This document shows, in pieces, positions 35,523-43,680 of a stretch of 45,373 nt of DNA. The notes beneath the pieces are model-generated. The model had not been told where the DNA came from. It worked only from the letters and a program-made list of their open reading frames with translations, and did no database searches. The stretch is taken from NCBI RefSeq assembly GCF_028330965.1, contig NZ_JAQMUB010000006.1:1-45373 (forward strand), in the 5' to 3' direction. This stretch comes from Oscillatoria sp. CS-180. Its GTDB lineage: Bacteria; Cyanobacteriota; Cyanobacteriia; Phormidesmidales; Phormidesmidaceae. Position 1 is the stretch's first letter. Every line of letters begins with the position of its first letter. Both the position numbers and the translations under genes were made by a program.

Positions 35523-35717
35523 ACTGATTGCATCCCTACACGTCCTGATTGCCATCCGAACTGCTCCCCAGCGGACCGATCAGCGCAGCAGTCCCCATTG
35601 TCCACATCGCGATCGCGCTATCCAAAACCCGATCTTGGGATTCGGTGAGGGGGCGATCGCCCCGCCAAATAGAAAGCCGCGCCGCCCGACATGAGCGTTA
35701 GGCCCACAACCGTTACT

Positions 35718-35837
35718 TTGTCCTTTCTGGTACCAATAAATGGCGGCAGCTAACCGTAGCTGTTGGGCAAACTGGTCAGGAGGCGTTTTCAGCTCCGAAA
35801 AGATTTTTTGGGGAATATCAAACTGTACAGATGCCAT
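35718..35837 (-). pseudogene. Truncated UPF0175 (antitoxin-type) gene
   Basis: From ATG at 35837 the first 40 residues (MASVQFDIPQKIFSELKTPP, DQFAQQLRLAAAIYWYQKGQ) match the N-terminus of UPF0175 proteins, small HTH antitoxin-like proteins that normally continue with an ISQGKAAEIAG-like helix to about 80-90 aa. After KGQ the frame runs to 35580 through Gly/Arg-rich, HIP1-containing sequence with no resemblance to the family. The 3' half has therefore been lost or replaced. The DUF3368 (PIN) toxin gene that often pairs with UPF0175 is absent. The remaining 35523-36003 sequence holds no other supported gene. Confidence 0.75.
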
Positions 35838-36003
35838 CTACTCACCTCTTCGGAGTCTGTCAGTCTTCTTGAGCGTAGCGCACATTTAAACCTGTACGGA
35901 CAGGCATGGCTGCGCCTCCCCAACGATCGCCCTCCCCACCCCATTCACATGTCTACGGCCCTTGACTGCTACTATCAGGTTTGTAGCTGGCTGAGCGCAA
36001 CCT

Positions 36004-36867
36004 ATGGGTACTGTTTGGGAAGTTGATTTTTACTCGCGCCCGATCTTGGACGAGAACAACAAGAAGCGTTGGGAAGTGTTGATCAGTGAGGGCTTGCAGA
36101 CGGTGGATGCGGACCCGGAGGCGGCGTTTCGCTACAGCAAGTTTCTCTCCAACACAGAGGTCAATTCCATTGAGCTGAAGAAGGCGATTGAAGAAGCGAT
36201 CGCGCAGGCCCCCACGCCACCGGATCGCATTCGCTTCTTCCGCTTCTCCATGCAGAACATGATCACCCGCGCCTGTGAGGACTTGGGCCTTCCGGTTCAG
36301 GCCAGTCGCCGCACGCTGGCGTTGAAGCAGTGGATGGACTACCGCAAGACCGAAGTTTATCCCAATGAGCCGGGCTATACCGACAAGCCGTCGCCTAGTG
36401 TGGGTGCGCCGCCGCCGGCTCCCCAGCCGCTGCCGGATGCGCTGATCGGTCAGCAGTGGGCACTGGTGACGCTGCCGGCGGGAGATTTGGCCGATATGCC
36501 GGAGTGGCCTATCTCCTTTGGTGAAGCCTTCCCCACCCGCTTTGCGGGCCTTGAACCCGACACTCTGGTTCCCGGTCTGGTGATGTTTTCGTCGCGGGCT
36601 TTGCCGATGGCGGGCTGGCTGTCCGGGCTGGAGATCAGCGAGCTGCGAATCGAGGCGGGCAAAGTGTCCCGGCTGATCTTAGAAACGGGCAGTGCTGATA
36701 GCTGGGTCGTGGCTGTTCTGAACACTCCAGAGCTGCAAAAAGAAGCTCAGAATTTTGAAGCCACCAAGGCGAGGGCCAACCAGGTTCACTTTCTGGCGGT
36801 GCAGGACAATCCAGAAACTGAGGCTTTTGCCGGATTTTGGCTGATGCAGGGCGTGCAGTTGGGATGA
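36004..36867 (+). CDS. Tab2/Atab2 family RNA-binding protein (DUF1092)
   Basis: A 287-aa protein homologous to Tab2/ATAB2, which in chloroplasts binds the psaB leader and supports photosystem I translation; cyanobacterial members are presumed to act on photosystem mRNAs. Family hallmarks: N-terminal VWEVDFYSRPILDENNKKRW (residues 4-23) and WEVLISEG, FLSNTEVNSIELKKAIEEAI, RIRFFRFSMQNMI, VQASRRTLALKQWM, VYPNEPGY, and in the C-terminal half GLVMFSSRALPMAGWLSGLE and FAGFWLMQGVQLG. The length is normal and it looks intact. The stop overlaps the ABC permease start (ATGA at 36864), so the two are translationally coupled. This pairing is functionally unexpected. Confidence 0.95.
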   Translation: MGTVWEVDFYSRPILDENNKKRWEVLISEGLQTVDADPEAAFRYSKFLSNTEVNSIELKKAIEEAIAQAPTPPDRIRFFRFSMQNMITRACEDLGLPVQASRRTLALKQWMDYRKTEVYPNEPGYTDKPSPSVGAPPPAPQPLPDALIGQQWALVTLPAGDLADMPEWPISFGEAFPTRFAGLEPDTLVPGLVMFSSRALPMAGWLSGLEISELRIEAGKVSRLILETGSADSWVVAVLNTPELQKEAQNFEATKARANQVHFLAVQDNPETEAFAGFWLMQGVQLG

Positions 36868-37739
36868 CGATCATGGGACCCGACGAAAAAGCCTGGCGGC
36901 GCTATTGGTCGTGGCGATCGCGCTGGGCGAAAATAGTAATGACCTACAGCCTGTTGAGTGCGATCGCTGTGGCGATGCTGCTACCCCTCCTCTGGCTGAT
37001 CAGCACGGCCTTCAAATCCCAGGATGAGAACATCTTTGAGTTTCCGCCGCAGTTCATCCCGGCCTCTCCCACCTTCAACAATTTCATCACCGTCTGGCAG
37101 CAAAACCCCTTTGGGCAATATTTCGTCAACAGCATCATCGTTGCCGTGCTGACCGTAGGGCTCAACCTGCTGTTTTGTTCGCTGGCGGCCTATCCCCTGG
37201 CAAGACTGCGCTTTCGCGGTCAGCGGTTTCTCTTTGCGCTGATCGTTGCCACCATTCTGATTCCCTTTCAGATTGTGATGATTCCGCTGTACGTGCTGGC
37301 CGTTCAACTTGGACTCCGCAACAGCTATCTGGGACTAATTTTGCCGTTCATCGCCTCAGCCTTTGGCATTTTCCTCATGCGGCAGGCTTTTTTAGGCGTC
37401 CCCAAAGAGCTAGAAGAAGCCGCCCGCGTAGACGGCTGTTCTGAGTTAGGCATTTGGTGGAATGTCATGATCTCCTCCACCCGTCCCGCCCTGGTGACCC
37501 TGGCCATTTTCGTCTTCATTGGCTCCTGGAGCGACTTTCTCTGGCCTCTGATTTTGCTCGATCGCCCGGAATACTATACGCTTCCCCTCGGCGTCGCCAA
37601 ACTGGCCGGCAGCTTCTCCCTCGACTGGCGATTGATTGCGGCTGGCTCCGTCATTTCCGTTCTGCCTGTCCTTCTCTTCTTCGTGGTGATGCAGCAATAC
37701 GTTGTGCCGACTGAATCTGGCAGCGGTCTCAAAGGCTAA
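36864..37739 (+). CDS. Carbohydrate ABC transporter permease (MalG/UgpE family)
   Basis: Inner-membrane subunit of a CUT1-type sugar importer, about 291 aa, six predicted helices (first at about 30-50). The EAA loop that docks the ATPase is clear: LEEAARVDGCSELGIWWNVM at about residues 183-202, followed by FIGSWSDFLWPLI. FKSQDENIFEFPPQFIPASP near residues 55-74 is also typical. Starting at 36864 gives an ATGA overlap with the Tab2 gene; ATG 36873 is possible. No partner permease (MalF type), binding protein or ATPase is in the window, so it must use a distant partner, as many cyanobacterial sugar importers do. The sugar is unknown; glucosylglycerol, sucrose or maltodextrin are only guesses. 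Confidence 0.94.
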   Translation: MTIMGPDEKAWRRYWSWRSRWAKIVMTYSLLSAIAVAMLLPLLWLISTAFKSQDENIFEFPPQFIPASPTFNNFITVWQQNPFGQYFVNSIIVAVLTVGLNLLFCSLAAYPLARLRFRGQRFLFALIVATILIPFQIVMIPLYVLAVQLGLRNSYLGLILPFIASAFGIFLMRQAFLGVPKELEEAARVDGCSELGIWWNVMISSTRPALVTLAIFVFIGSWSDFLWPLILLDRPEYYTLPLGVAKLAGSFSLDWRLIAAGSVISVLPVLLFFVVMQQYVVPTESGSGLKG

Positions 37740-37856
37740 CCCTACTCCCACCCTCACCCTGGATGCATACCGCCAAAAGCTTTAGACGATGAGGCTTCTG
37801 GCTACTGCTTTCCGTGGATCATAAGGCGGCTCTATCGGCTTCGTTAAGGCGGGCGA

Positions 37857-37883
37857 CTGGGGGAAATTTCGTGTTTCCCCCAG
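37857..37883. repeat. Palindromic CTGGGGGAAA repeat
   Basis: A 10-bp perfect stem (37857-37866 with 37874-37883) with a 7-nt TTTCGTG loop. It sits 118 bp after the permease stop in otherwise gene-free sequence. This GGGGGAAA...TTTCCCCC unit followed by GACCCCCACC recurs in many cyanobacteria (recalled), so it is probably a dispersed repeat that may also end transcripts. Confidence 0.75.
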
Positions 37884-37971
37884 ACCCCCACCGACCAGGA
37901 CGAATCCGCCGTCCTGGACCTCGCAGAAAGGGTATTCAGCTGGGCGTTCTCAAGCTTTGGGGCCTATTGTC

Positions 37972-38126
37972 GGTTCAACTGAGATCTTGCACTAGTACAT
38001 CGGCATCCTGCATTTGCCCCCAAATCCCCCAATTCTGGGGGACTTCGACCTCAGAACCCCCCAAATTTGGGGGGCAGGGGAGCCAGTCAGGCAATGTCGG
38101 GACAACTGCAAGATCTGAGTTCAACC
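37972..38126. mobile_element. MITE-like element of about 155 bp with 20-bp terminal inverted repeats
   Basis: Left end 37972-37991 and right end 38107-38126 are inverted copies over 20 bp with two mismatches; both share AGATCTTGCA at the inner part. Inside are two further palindromes: CCCCCAATTCTGGGGG (38026-38041) and an 18-bp perfect one, six C, AAATTT, six G (38057-38074). It encodes nothing. The whole 37740-38164 stretch is gene-free and repeat-rich. Target duplications are not evident. A non-autonomous transposon or a dispersed palindromic repeat family is likely. Confidence 0.6.
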
Positions 38127-38164
38127 CCCTGCCCTTTTGCAACCGGTTCGTGAAATCTTACCCA

Positions 38165-38929
38165 TCACATAAACGGTCGAGGAAATTTGAGGCGCTTCCA
38201 GAGAAATGCGGCGTAGGCTTGTCGTCTACGCTCAATGGCGGCGGCAGGAGCGCCTGGCAGTAGGGGCTTGAGAAAAGCCTCAGGGATTTGAGCAACGGTG
38301 TTCTGCAAGTTCTCAACAGACAGCCGTGCCGCCAGTCTGTTGTCCCAGTCCAGGAGATTGTCAGCCCTGTTGCCAAAGATGTGGCGGTCAACAGCATACT
38401 CTGTAGTCCGAGGTGACGCCTCAGAAACTTTGGACCAGTCGTACTGAAACGGTAGCGCCGCACCGTGATCAATAAGCCAGAGCTGATCTTGGTGGACCAT
38501 CAGATTAGGGTTTCTAGCCGTCCGATCGCAATTCAGCACCCAGGCATCCAGCCACAGAATCGAACAGGCCACCTCATCGGCGATCGCTTCAGCCTCATCG
38601 GCTCGAATGTCCGTGGCTCCCGCCAAATATTGCAGTCCCAAATTAAGACCAGAGCTGGCCGCAAACAGATCCTCAAACTCATCGTCGTGAACATCACTCT
38701 GGGTGGTGTCATCGATCAGGATTAGCGATCGACAGGGCACCCAAAGCCCCAAAGCCTCAGCTAACGAGGCAACGACGATCTCGGCGATGAGAGCTGGCGT
38801 ACCCTGGGCGGCTCCCCGCAGCTTTGTCAGAAAGTAGCCCGCTTTGGTTTCAATCACCACCGGACGCGAACTTCCCCGTTTATCAGCGGAAACGACCCGC
38901 AGCGCGGTGTAAACCGGAAGGTCTGTCAT
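38165..38929 (-). CDS. HipA-like kinase family protein
   Basis: A 254-aa protein resembling the short HipA-like (HipA_2) family of protein-kinase-fold proteins. Kinase features: K36 in GYFLTKLRG as candidate ATP-binding Lys, the catalytic loop WVLNCDRTARNPNLMV (D135, N140) and a metal-binding LIDHGAAL (D154). It lacks the N-terminal HipA lobe of about 100 residues, and no HipB antitoxin gene is adjacent, so a classic HipBA toxin pair is not indicated. Its substrate is unknown. The ATG at 38929 abuts copy 2 of the dispersed repeat, which would place that repeat in its 5' leader. Confidence 0.85.
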   Translation of the reverse strand: MTDLPVYTALRVVSADKRGSSRPVVIETKAGYFLTKLRGAAQGTPALIAEIVVASLAEALGLWVPCRSLILIDDTTQSDVHDDEFEDLFAASSGLNLGLQYLAGATDIRADEAEAIADEVACSILWLDAWVLNCDRTARNPNLMVHQDQLWLIDHGAALPFQYDWSKVSEASPRTTEYAVDRHIFGNRADNLLDWDNRLAARLSVENLQNTVAQIPEAFLKPLLPGAPAAAIERRRQAYAAFLWKRLKFPRPFM

Positions 38930-39016
38930 GGGCCTGTTAAGGGGATCTCCAGGAAAGAATTGACCGCTGGTCAGGTGTCATTAGCACAGCGTAATGCACC
39001 ACAGCCAGGTATTTAT
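38930..39016. repeat. Dispersed intergenic repeat, copy 2
   Basis: Close match in the same orientation to 30073-30165, including the AGCGTAATGCACCACAGCC block. It fills most of the 120-bp gap between the SPFH gene stop and the HipA-like gene start, so it is probably transcribed as the latter's leader. Confidence 0.8.
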
Positions 39017-39049
39017 TGCCAGAAATCTCCTAAGGACGCGCCAGCAGGT

Positions 39050-39970
39050 CTAAAATCGATCCTGTCCCTGAGCAAACGACCCCGTGTTGACGATGGGCTG
39101 CATCCCATTTTCAGCAACCAAGGCCACGAGTAGATTATTGACCATAGCCGCTTTGCGCTCTTCATTGAGTTGAACCAGATCCTTATTGCTGAGGGCATTT
39201 AGGGCAATTTCAACCATGCCCAACGCGCCTTCGACAATGCGCTCTCGGGCCGCCACAACCGCCAATGCCTGCTGTCTTCTCAACATGGACTGAGCAATTT
39301 CAGGTGCGTAGGCTAAATACGTCAGCCTAGCCTCAAGGACTTCAACGCCCGCAACGTCCAAACGGGCCTGGACATCTTCCTGAAGGGTTCTTGAGATTTG
39401 ATCGGGATCATCTCGGAAGGATTGATATCGTTCATCGAAGCTGTCGTAGGAATAGCGATTCGCCAACGTTCGCAGTGCCGCCTCGCTTTGAATGCCCACG
39501 AATCCCAGAAAGTCGTTCACGTTCAGCAAGGCTTTGGCTGAATCCGTCACTCGCCACACCACAACCGTCGCAATTTCAATCGGGCTGCCTTGAGCATCGT
39601 TGACCTTGATACGATCGCTAGCAAAGTTGCGGACCCTGAGGGAAATGGGCCTCAACTGCACCAGGTAAGGAATGACCCAGTAAAAACCAGGCGATCGCAA
39701 ACTGCCCGCATAGGACCCCAGCAGCAAAAGCACCCGCGCCTGATTCGGTTCCACTAAGGTGAATCCCAACAGGCTAAGTCCCGCCAATATCAAAAGACCT
39801 AAACCAATCCCCAACACAATTGGCGATTGAACAGCATCGAAGTTTAGCTCCGGGTCAGTTAATACCGATTGCCTAACCAGCAGGAGACCCAGACTCGTTA
39901 AACCGAGCGTAATGCCTAATCCTAAAAAACCATTTAAGACTTGAGCCGAGCGTTCGTTCAGCTGATTCAT
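39050..39970 (-). CDS. SPFH/Band 7 (prohibitin-like) membrane protein
   Basis: A 306-aa protein that scaffolds membrane microdomains and often regulates membrane proteases. Two N-terminal helices at about 13-33 and 50-70 are followed by the SPFH domain: TLVEPNQARVLLLLGSYAGS (about 71-90), RSPGFYWVIPY, RVRNFASDRIKVNDAQGSPI, VVVWRVTDSAKALLNVNDF, then the helical LRTLANRYSYD and LQEDVQARLDVAGVEVLEAR (about 195-215) with APEIAQSMLRRQQA. The order is standard. AGGA lies six bases before ATG 39970. There is no NfeD partner nearby. It is one of seven successive minus-strand genes from 44961 down, with gaps that suggest separate promoters. Confidence 0.94.
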   Translation of the reverse strand: MNQLNERSAQVLNGFLGLGITLGLTSLGLLLVRQSVLTDPELNFDAVQSPIVLGIGLGLLILAGLSLLGFTLVEPNQARVLLLLGSYAGSLRSPGFYWVIPYLVQLRPISLRVRNFASDRIKVNDAQGSPIEIATVVVWRVTDSAKALLNVNDFLGFVGIQSEAALRTLANRYSYDSFDERYQSFRDDPDQISRTLQEDVQARLDVAGVEVLEARLTYLAYAPEIAQSMLRRQQALAVVAARERIVEGALGMVEIALNALSNKDLVQLNEERKAAMVNNLLVALVAENGMQPIVNTGSFAQGQDRF

Positions 39971-40000
39971 ATTGAGTCCTAATTATCTAAAGTCAGTACC

Positions 40001-40867
40001 CTACAAAATCCCCAACTCTTGGAAGCAGCGTCGAGTTAATTCAAGGCGATCGCTCAAGTCAGCTTCATCATTAATCGTGATGTTGGTCGCAAAGAAATAG
40101 GTGTTATGGTCTTTCTCCAAATAACCCACATACCAGCCCACCTGCCCTTCGAGCGCCCAGCCTGTTTTCGCTCGCAGCGTGTAATCAGGCGTCTGCTCCA
40201 TAATCATAATGTCTTTAACCGTCGCGACAGTCCTTTGGGAAAAAGGTAGGTCGTTGTTATGTAACCGTTGCAAAAATTGAATTTGTTCTTGCGGTGTAAT
40301 TCGCAATTCTCCATTCAACCAAAACGTATCAATATCCTCTTCGCTGCCAATAGTTTGATTGCCATATTCCGCTTGAATCACCCAATTCTGCATTTGCTCG
40401 TGTCCAATTCTGCGGGTCAGAACCTGATAGAACCAGACCGCTGAGAGCTTAAAAGCTTCTTTTAGATTGAGATCGCGGTTCCAGCTAGGGAAACTTCTTT
40501 CGATGCCATCCCAAGTCAGAACGGCAATTTCACTTGAGATAACTTCAGTCTCTAACGCAATCAAAGAATTAAGGATTTTGAACGTTGAGGCCGGTAAAAA
40601 AGCCGTTAAATTGCGATCAGGATTGTACTGATAGGTCTGGTCATTTTTGGAATCGTAAATCAGAATAGAGCCTTCTGCATTTAAGGCTTGAAAATGCGAC
40701 TCAAAATCGCTTATTCGCTCAAGGTTAGTTTGAGCAATATCGGTTAGAGAAAGCTGAGAAGGTTCTTTGAACCCTGTTAATTTTGCTGATGCGATTCCTG
40801 CCAGATCAGTCGTGATAGAACTGAGGAAAAAAGGACTAAAAACTAAAGCATAGCGTGATCGCATCAT
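40001..40867 (-). CDS. Class D (OXA-type) beta-lactamase family protein
   Basis: Serine hydrolase with all class D motifs in order (numbered from the upstream ATG at 40927): S114-T-F-K117 (PASTFKILNSL), S162-A-V164 (KLSAVWFYQ), Y188-G-N190 (AEYGNQ) and K254-T-G256 (RAKTGWALEG), plus the conserved W in GWYVGYL. The motif Lys of STFK is the one normally carbamylated. From ATG 40867 the N-terminus is a plausible signal peptide (MMRSRYALVFSPFFLSSI, then GIASA), so this start is preferred; the 20 extra residues from 40927 are polar. It should act in the periplasm on beta-lactams or on peptidoglycan-like substrates. It is intact by motif, without mobile-element context, so probably an indigenous chromosomal gene. 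Confidence 0.93.
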   Translation of the reverse strand: MMRSRYALVFSPFFLSSITTDLAGIASAKLTGFKEPSQLSLTDIAQTNLERISDFESHFQALNAEGSILIYDSKNDQTYQYNPDRNLTAFLPASTFKILNSLIALETEVISSEIAVLTWDGIERSFPSWNRDLNLKEAFKLSAVWFYQVLTRRIGHEQMQNWVIQAEYGNQTIGSEEDIDTFWLNGELRITPQEQIQFLQRLHNNDLPFSQRTVATVKDIMIMEQTPDYTLRAKTGWALEGQVGWYVGYLEKDHNTYFFATNITINDEADLSDRLELTRRCFQELGIL

Positions 40868-41040
40868 GACATTTCGCTCAGAAGAATTACCGTTAGATTG
40901 AACCGCTTCTAATTCTAATGAAAGCATCGTGAATTGTTCACAGTCATTGTCCTAATGGATTAGCTAGTGCTGCCAGAGGATTAAGAATAGTCCTCAAGTG
41001 ACCGCCGATTATTGTCCAAAAAGAGCGACAGGTTGAAGCA

Positions 41041-41448
41041 TTAATCTTGGATCGCCTCTCGTACGCTATGGACTGCCGGAATATCCCACGCTTCGACAAT
41101 GCGATTGTCCACGATTCTCCAAACAACCACCGCGTCTAACTTGAAGGTTTCGCCTGCAAACGTCATCATCGGATTCGCATGGACGACCACCAGCTCGTCC
41201 CCCACGGGAATCACTTGGTGGGTCTCGACTCTGAAGGTGTTGTTGGTGACCATACCCAGCTTGTCGAAAAATGCCTTCAGACCCGTGAGTCCCATATAGT
41301 CTCCTTCCAGTTCCGGCAGGCTAGGGTTGAAATAGTGCCAAACAAAGTCACGGGCAACCAGGTCCTTAGCGCTGGAGAGATCATCGGGAATCAGTTTTTC
41401 GAGGCGCTGAAGCAGGGTCAGATTGGCTTGCTCGGCAGTCAGCATCAT
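41041..41448 (-). CDS. NTF2/SnoaL-like domain protein
   Basis: A 135-aa protein with the cone-shaped NTF2-like fold: N-terminal helices (QANLTLLQRLEKLIPDDLSS), FVWHYFNPSLPELEGDYMGL, FDKLGMVTNNTFRVETHQVI, then the strand sequence VGDELVVVHANPMM and VVVWRIVDNRIVEAWDIPAV. The closing RIVEAWDI is typical of SnoaL-like members. These proteins include hydrolases, isomerases and ligand-binding proteins; no specific activity can be given. AAGGA lies five bases before the first ATG (41448), eight before the second. Confidence 0.88.
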   Translation of the reverse strand: MMLTAEQANLTLLQRLEKLIPDDLSSAKDLVARDFVWHYFNPSLPELEGDYMGLTGLKAFFDKLGMVTNNTFRVETHQVIPVGDELVVVHANPMMTFAGETFKLDAVVVWRIVDNRIVEAWDIPAVHSVREAIQD

Positions 41449-41468
41449 TGTGTTCCTTGAAGAAATAA

Positions 41469-41507
41469 GTGGGGCGGCACATTGAAGGAGCTTGGGCTAC
41501 GCCCCAC
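41469..41507. repeat. GTGGGGCG inverted repeat
   Basis: GTGGGGCG (41469-41476) and CGCCCCAC (41500-41507) flank 23 nt in the gap between the WD40-like and NTF2-like genes. It may be a dispersed repeat unit or a hairpin that ends the WD40-like transcript. Confidence 0.45.
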
Positions 41508-41610
41508 AGGACATTTCAACAGTAGGCTTTTCCCTTAAGGTGTCCTACCTACAGCTGGTTATGTTTCAGGACAACTGGTTCCTCCAAGTGGGTGACTCTG
41601 GTTGTGCACC

Positions 41611-42822
41611 TCACTCTTTGGGGTCAGCTTTGAAGAAGATTTGAATGGTTTCGGGGGTGGCGATCGCTAGGGTATTGCCGCTGTTGCTGAATACTGCTCG
41701 ATGGTGCAGCCCTTCTAGTGCAGTGACTTCGCGATCGCGAAGGTTGATCACGCGAGTGCCCGTATAATCGCTGCGGACATAGTAATAGCGACCATCGGGA
41801 CTGAGCTGCCCCGCGCGATCTTGGCGATCAATGGAGGGCAGATCCGTTGTGTGGGCAACTCGTTCACCCGTCTGTGGGTTCCAAGTATTCAGGCGAATGT
41901 CGTATAGATGCTGAGCGAGGACCGTTAAACTCTCCTCCCCCGTGAACACCATATCGACAAATCCGAAGGCATTGGACAGAGCATCATCTCCATCGGAGTC
42001 GAGCGTGTGAATCAACTCACCATCGCTGAGCTGCCAGACCTGCACGGAGTTATTTTTTCCCGGCTCTAAACCAAAAATCCCCAGCACCACACCCGCTAGC
42101 AAAGTTCCATCAGGACTGAACTCAAAGTCGTAATAGAGATCATTCGAAGGGGTTTCTAGTGTCTGAGCAACCTCTCCGGATGTGACATCGTGGAGACTGA
42201 GTTGCAGATCGCTGGGGCGATCAGCCGCATCAAACCCAAAGTAGATTTGGCTGACAATCAGGTCATCACCGGGTCGAAACGCCAAATGCGGCGACATACC
42301 AAAGACAAAGCCCGCTTCATCGCGAAACTGCCCCTGCAGGGTGCCGAGGGGTGTTTTCCAAAGGGGTTCGCCGGTATCAATATTCCAAAGCCAGAGTTCC
42401 AGCAACTGGGTCTGGGCGGTTTGCACAACGGCGGCAACCTGAGTGCCATCATTGCTAATCGCCAGGGCATCAAAGCGAGTCGTGCGATCGCTGCTCACCT
42501 CGGTCAACAGTTCCCCCGTCTGGGTATTCCACACCTGGAATTCATTGCCCGCAAAGGGTGAGGTCAAGAGCCTTTCGCCTGAACTGCTGAGACTAAAGCG
42601 TTCGGCCTCCATCGCGATCGTCGTGGCGGGAGCGGTGGTCCAAGATGACGCCACGGTGCTGTCCGCTTTGGTTGCTGTGGAAGGTGATGACAGGGAGGAT
42701 TCCTGCATCACGAGCAGGGTGGAGGGGTGAGCTAATGTGTGGCCTCTGGACAAAAGGGAAACCTCTAGTCCTAACCCTAGAGCCAACCCCAAACCTGAAG
42801 CCATTCCAATCGTTTTAAACAT
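41611..42822 (-). CDS. Secreted WD40-like beta-propeller protein
   Basis: A 403-aa protein with an N-terminal signal sequence or anchor (MFKTIGMASGLGLALGLGLE) and a Ser/Thr-rich linker (about 35-70). Several WD40-like blades follow: FSLSSSGERLLTSPFAGNEF with VWNTQTGELL, LAISNDGTQVAAVV with LWNIDTGEPLW, FEFSPDGTLLAGVV with VWQLSDGELIH, TWNPQTGERVA, LSPDGRYYYVRS and VFSNSGNTLAIATPE. This is a typical propeller of about six to seven blades that binds partner proteins outside the cytoplasm. No catalytic motif. The neighbours do not define a partner. The gene is separated by 158 bp from the response regulator on the same strand. Confidence 0.9.
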   Translation of the reverse strand: MFKTIGMASGLGLALGLGLEVSLLSRGHTLAHPSTLLVMQESSLSSPSTATKADSTVASSWTTAPATTIAMEAERFSLSSSGERLLTSPFAGNEFQVWNTQTGELLTEVSSDRTTRFDALAISNDGTQVAAVVQTAQTQLLELWLWNIDTGEPLWKTPLGTLQGQFRDEAGFVFGMSPHLAFRPGDDLIVSQIYFGFDAADRPSDLQLSLHDVTSGEVAQTLETPSNDLYYDFEFSPDGTLLAGVVLGIFGLEPGKNNSVQVWQLSDGELIHTLDSDGDDALSNAFGFVDMVFTGEESLTVLAQHLYDIRLNTWNPQTGERVAHTTDLPSIDRQDRAGQLSPDGRYYYVRSDYTGTRVINLRDREVTALEGLHHRAVFSNSGNTLAIATPETIQIFFKADPKE

Positions 42823-42980
42823 GATTCTGAAGCCATTTGGGTGCTAGCAGACTCGACAGATAGGACCTAGAGAACCCATTCTTCCAGAACCGCTAGAACC
42901 ACGCTTATTGAACACATCCAGCATAGTCAGGGGCATGGCAATCAACACCCTGCGGCTAGGTTCGCCCATCTGGACATCGG

Positions 42981-43637
42981 CTATTCGACTAATCCCTGGC
43001 GGACGGCTGCAACGGCTGCTTGAACGCGATCGCTCACCACCAGCTTGTTCATGATGCCTTTCACGTAGGTTTTGACCGTGTTGGGACTGAGATAGAGCTG
43101 CTGACCGATCTCCGTGTTGTTGAACCCCTCCACGATGAGTTGCAGCACTTCGAGTTCACGAGCAGACAGCAGTGCTCCGTTTCCACCTTGGGGTTTGGGA
43201 CGGGACGGCGTTAGGTTCTGAAGCACCTTTTGAGCAATTTGGGGATCGAGGTAAGCCGCACCTGAGGCCGCAACTCGAATGGCATTGGCTAGCGTTTCTA
43301 CATCGGTTCCCTTGATGCAGTAGGCATCAGCCCCACCAGAAAGAGCAGCAATAATTTCCGTCTCATTGGTATGAGAGGTCAGCATGACGATCCGAATATC
43401 AGGGGTTGCCGCTTTAATGGCCTGAGTGGCCTCGATACCGTCCTTTCCTGGCATCCCCACATCCATGAGCACCACATCCGGTTTCAGGTCAGCCGCTAGC
43501 TCAATGCCCTGCCATCCGTCAGCGGCCTCACCCACTACCGCCATGTCAGTCTGGTTGTTCAGAGCCGCCGTTAAGCCCAACCGCATCATGGGGTCATCAT
43601 CGACAACAAGTAGTTTCAAGGAAGCGGCGGCAGGCAT
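42981..43637 (-). CDS. NarL/FixJ-type response regulator
   Basis: A two-component transcription regulator of 218 aa. Receiver domain at about 7-122: acidic pair D13/D14, phosphoacceptor D59 (VVLMDVGMPGKDG), T87 (MLTSHT) and K109 (YCIKG), all intact. LuxR-type HTH at about 150-215: LSARELEVLQLIVEGFNNTE and NTVKTYVKGIMNKLVVSDRVQAAV (in overlapping parts). No sensor kinase gene is adjacent, so its kinase is elsewhere. The 43-bp gap to the serine hydrolase gene upstream on the same strand allows cotranscription with it. Confidence 0.96.
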   Translation of the reverse strand: MPAAASLKLLVVDDDPMMRLGLTAALNNQTDMAVVGEAADGWQGIELAADLKPDVVLMDVGMPGKDGIEATQAIKAATPDIRIVMLTSHTNETEIIAALSGGADAYCIKGTDVETLANAIRVAASGAAYLDPQIAQKVLQNLTPSRPKPQGGNGALLSARELEVLQLIVEGFNNTEIGQQLYLSPNTVKTYVKGIMNKLVVSDRVQAAVAAVRQGLVE

Positions 43638-43680
43638 AAAAACACCAAAGACTCGATTCTCATTCTAGTGGACCTACGGA

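Noticed and set aside
34896-35555. Minus-strand ORF of 219 codons.
   Set aside because: Antisense to the clearly conserved asparaginase gene.
35523-35700. Open minus-strand frame ending MWTMGTAALIGPLG near 35550, possibly a membrane-protein fragment.
   Set aside because: Short, with no recognisable family, and made partly of HIP1-rich intergenic sequence; not supportable as a gene.
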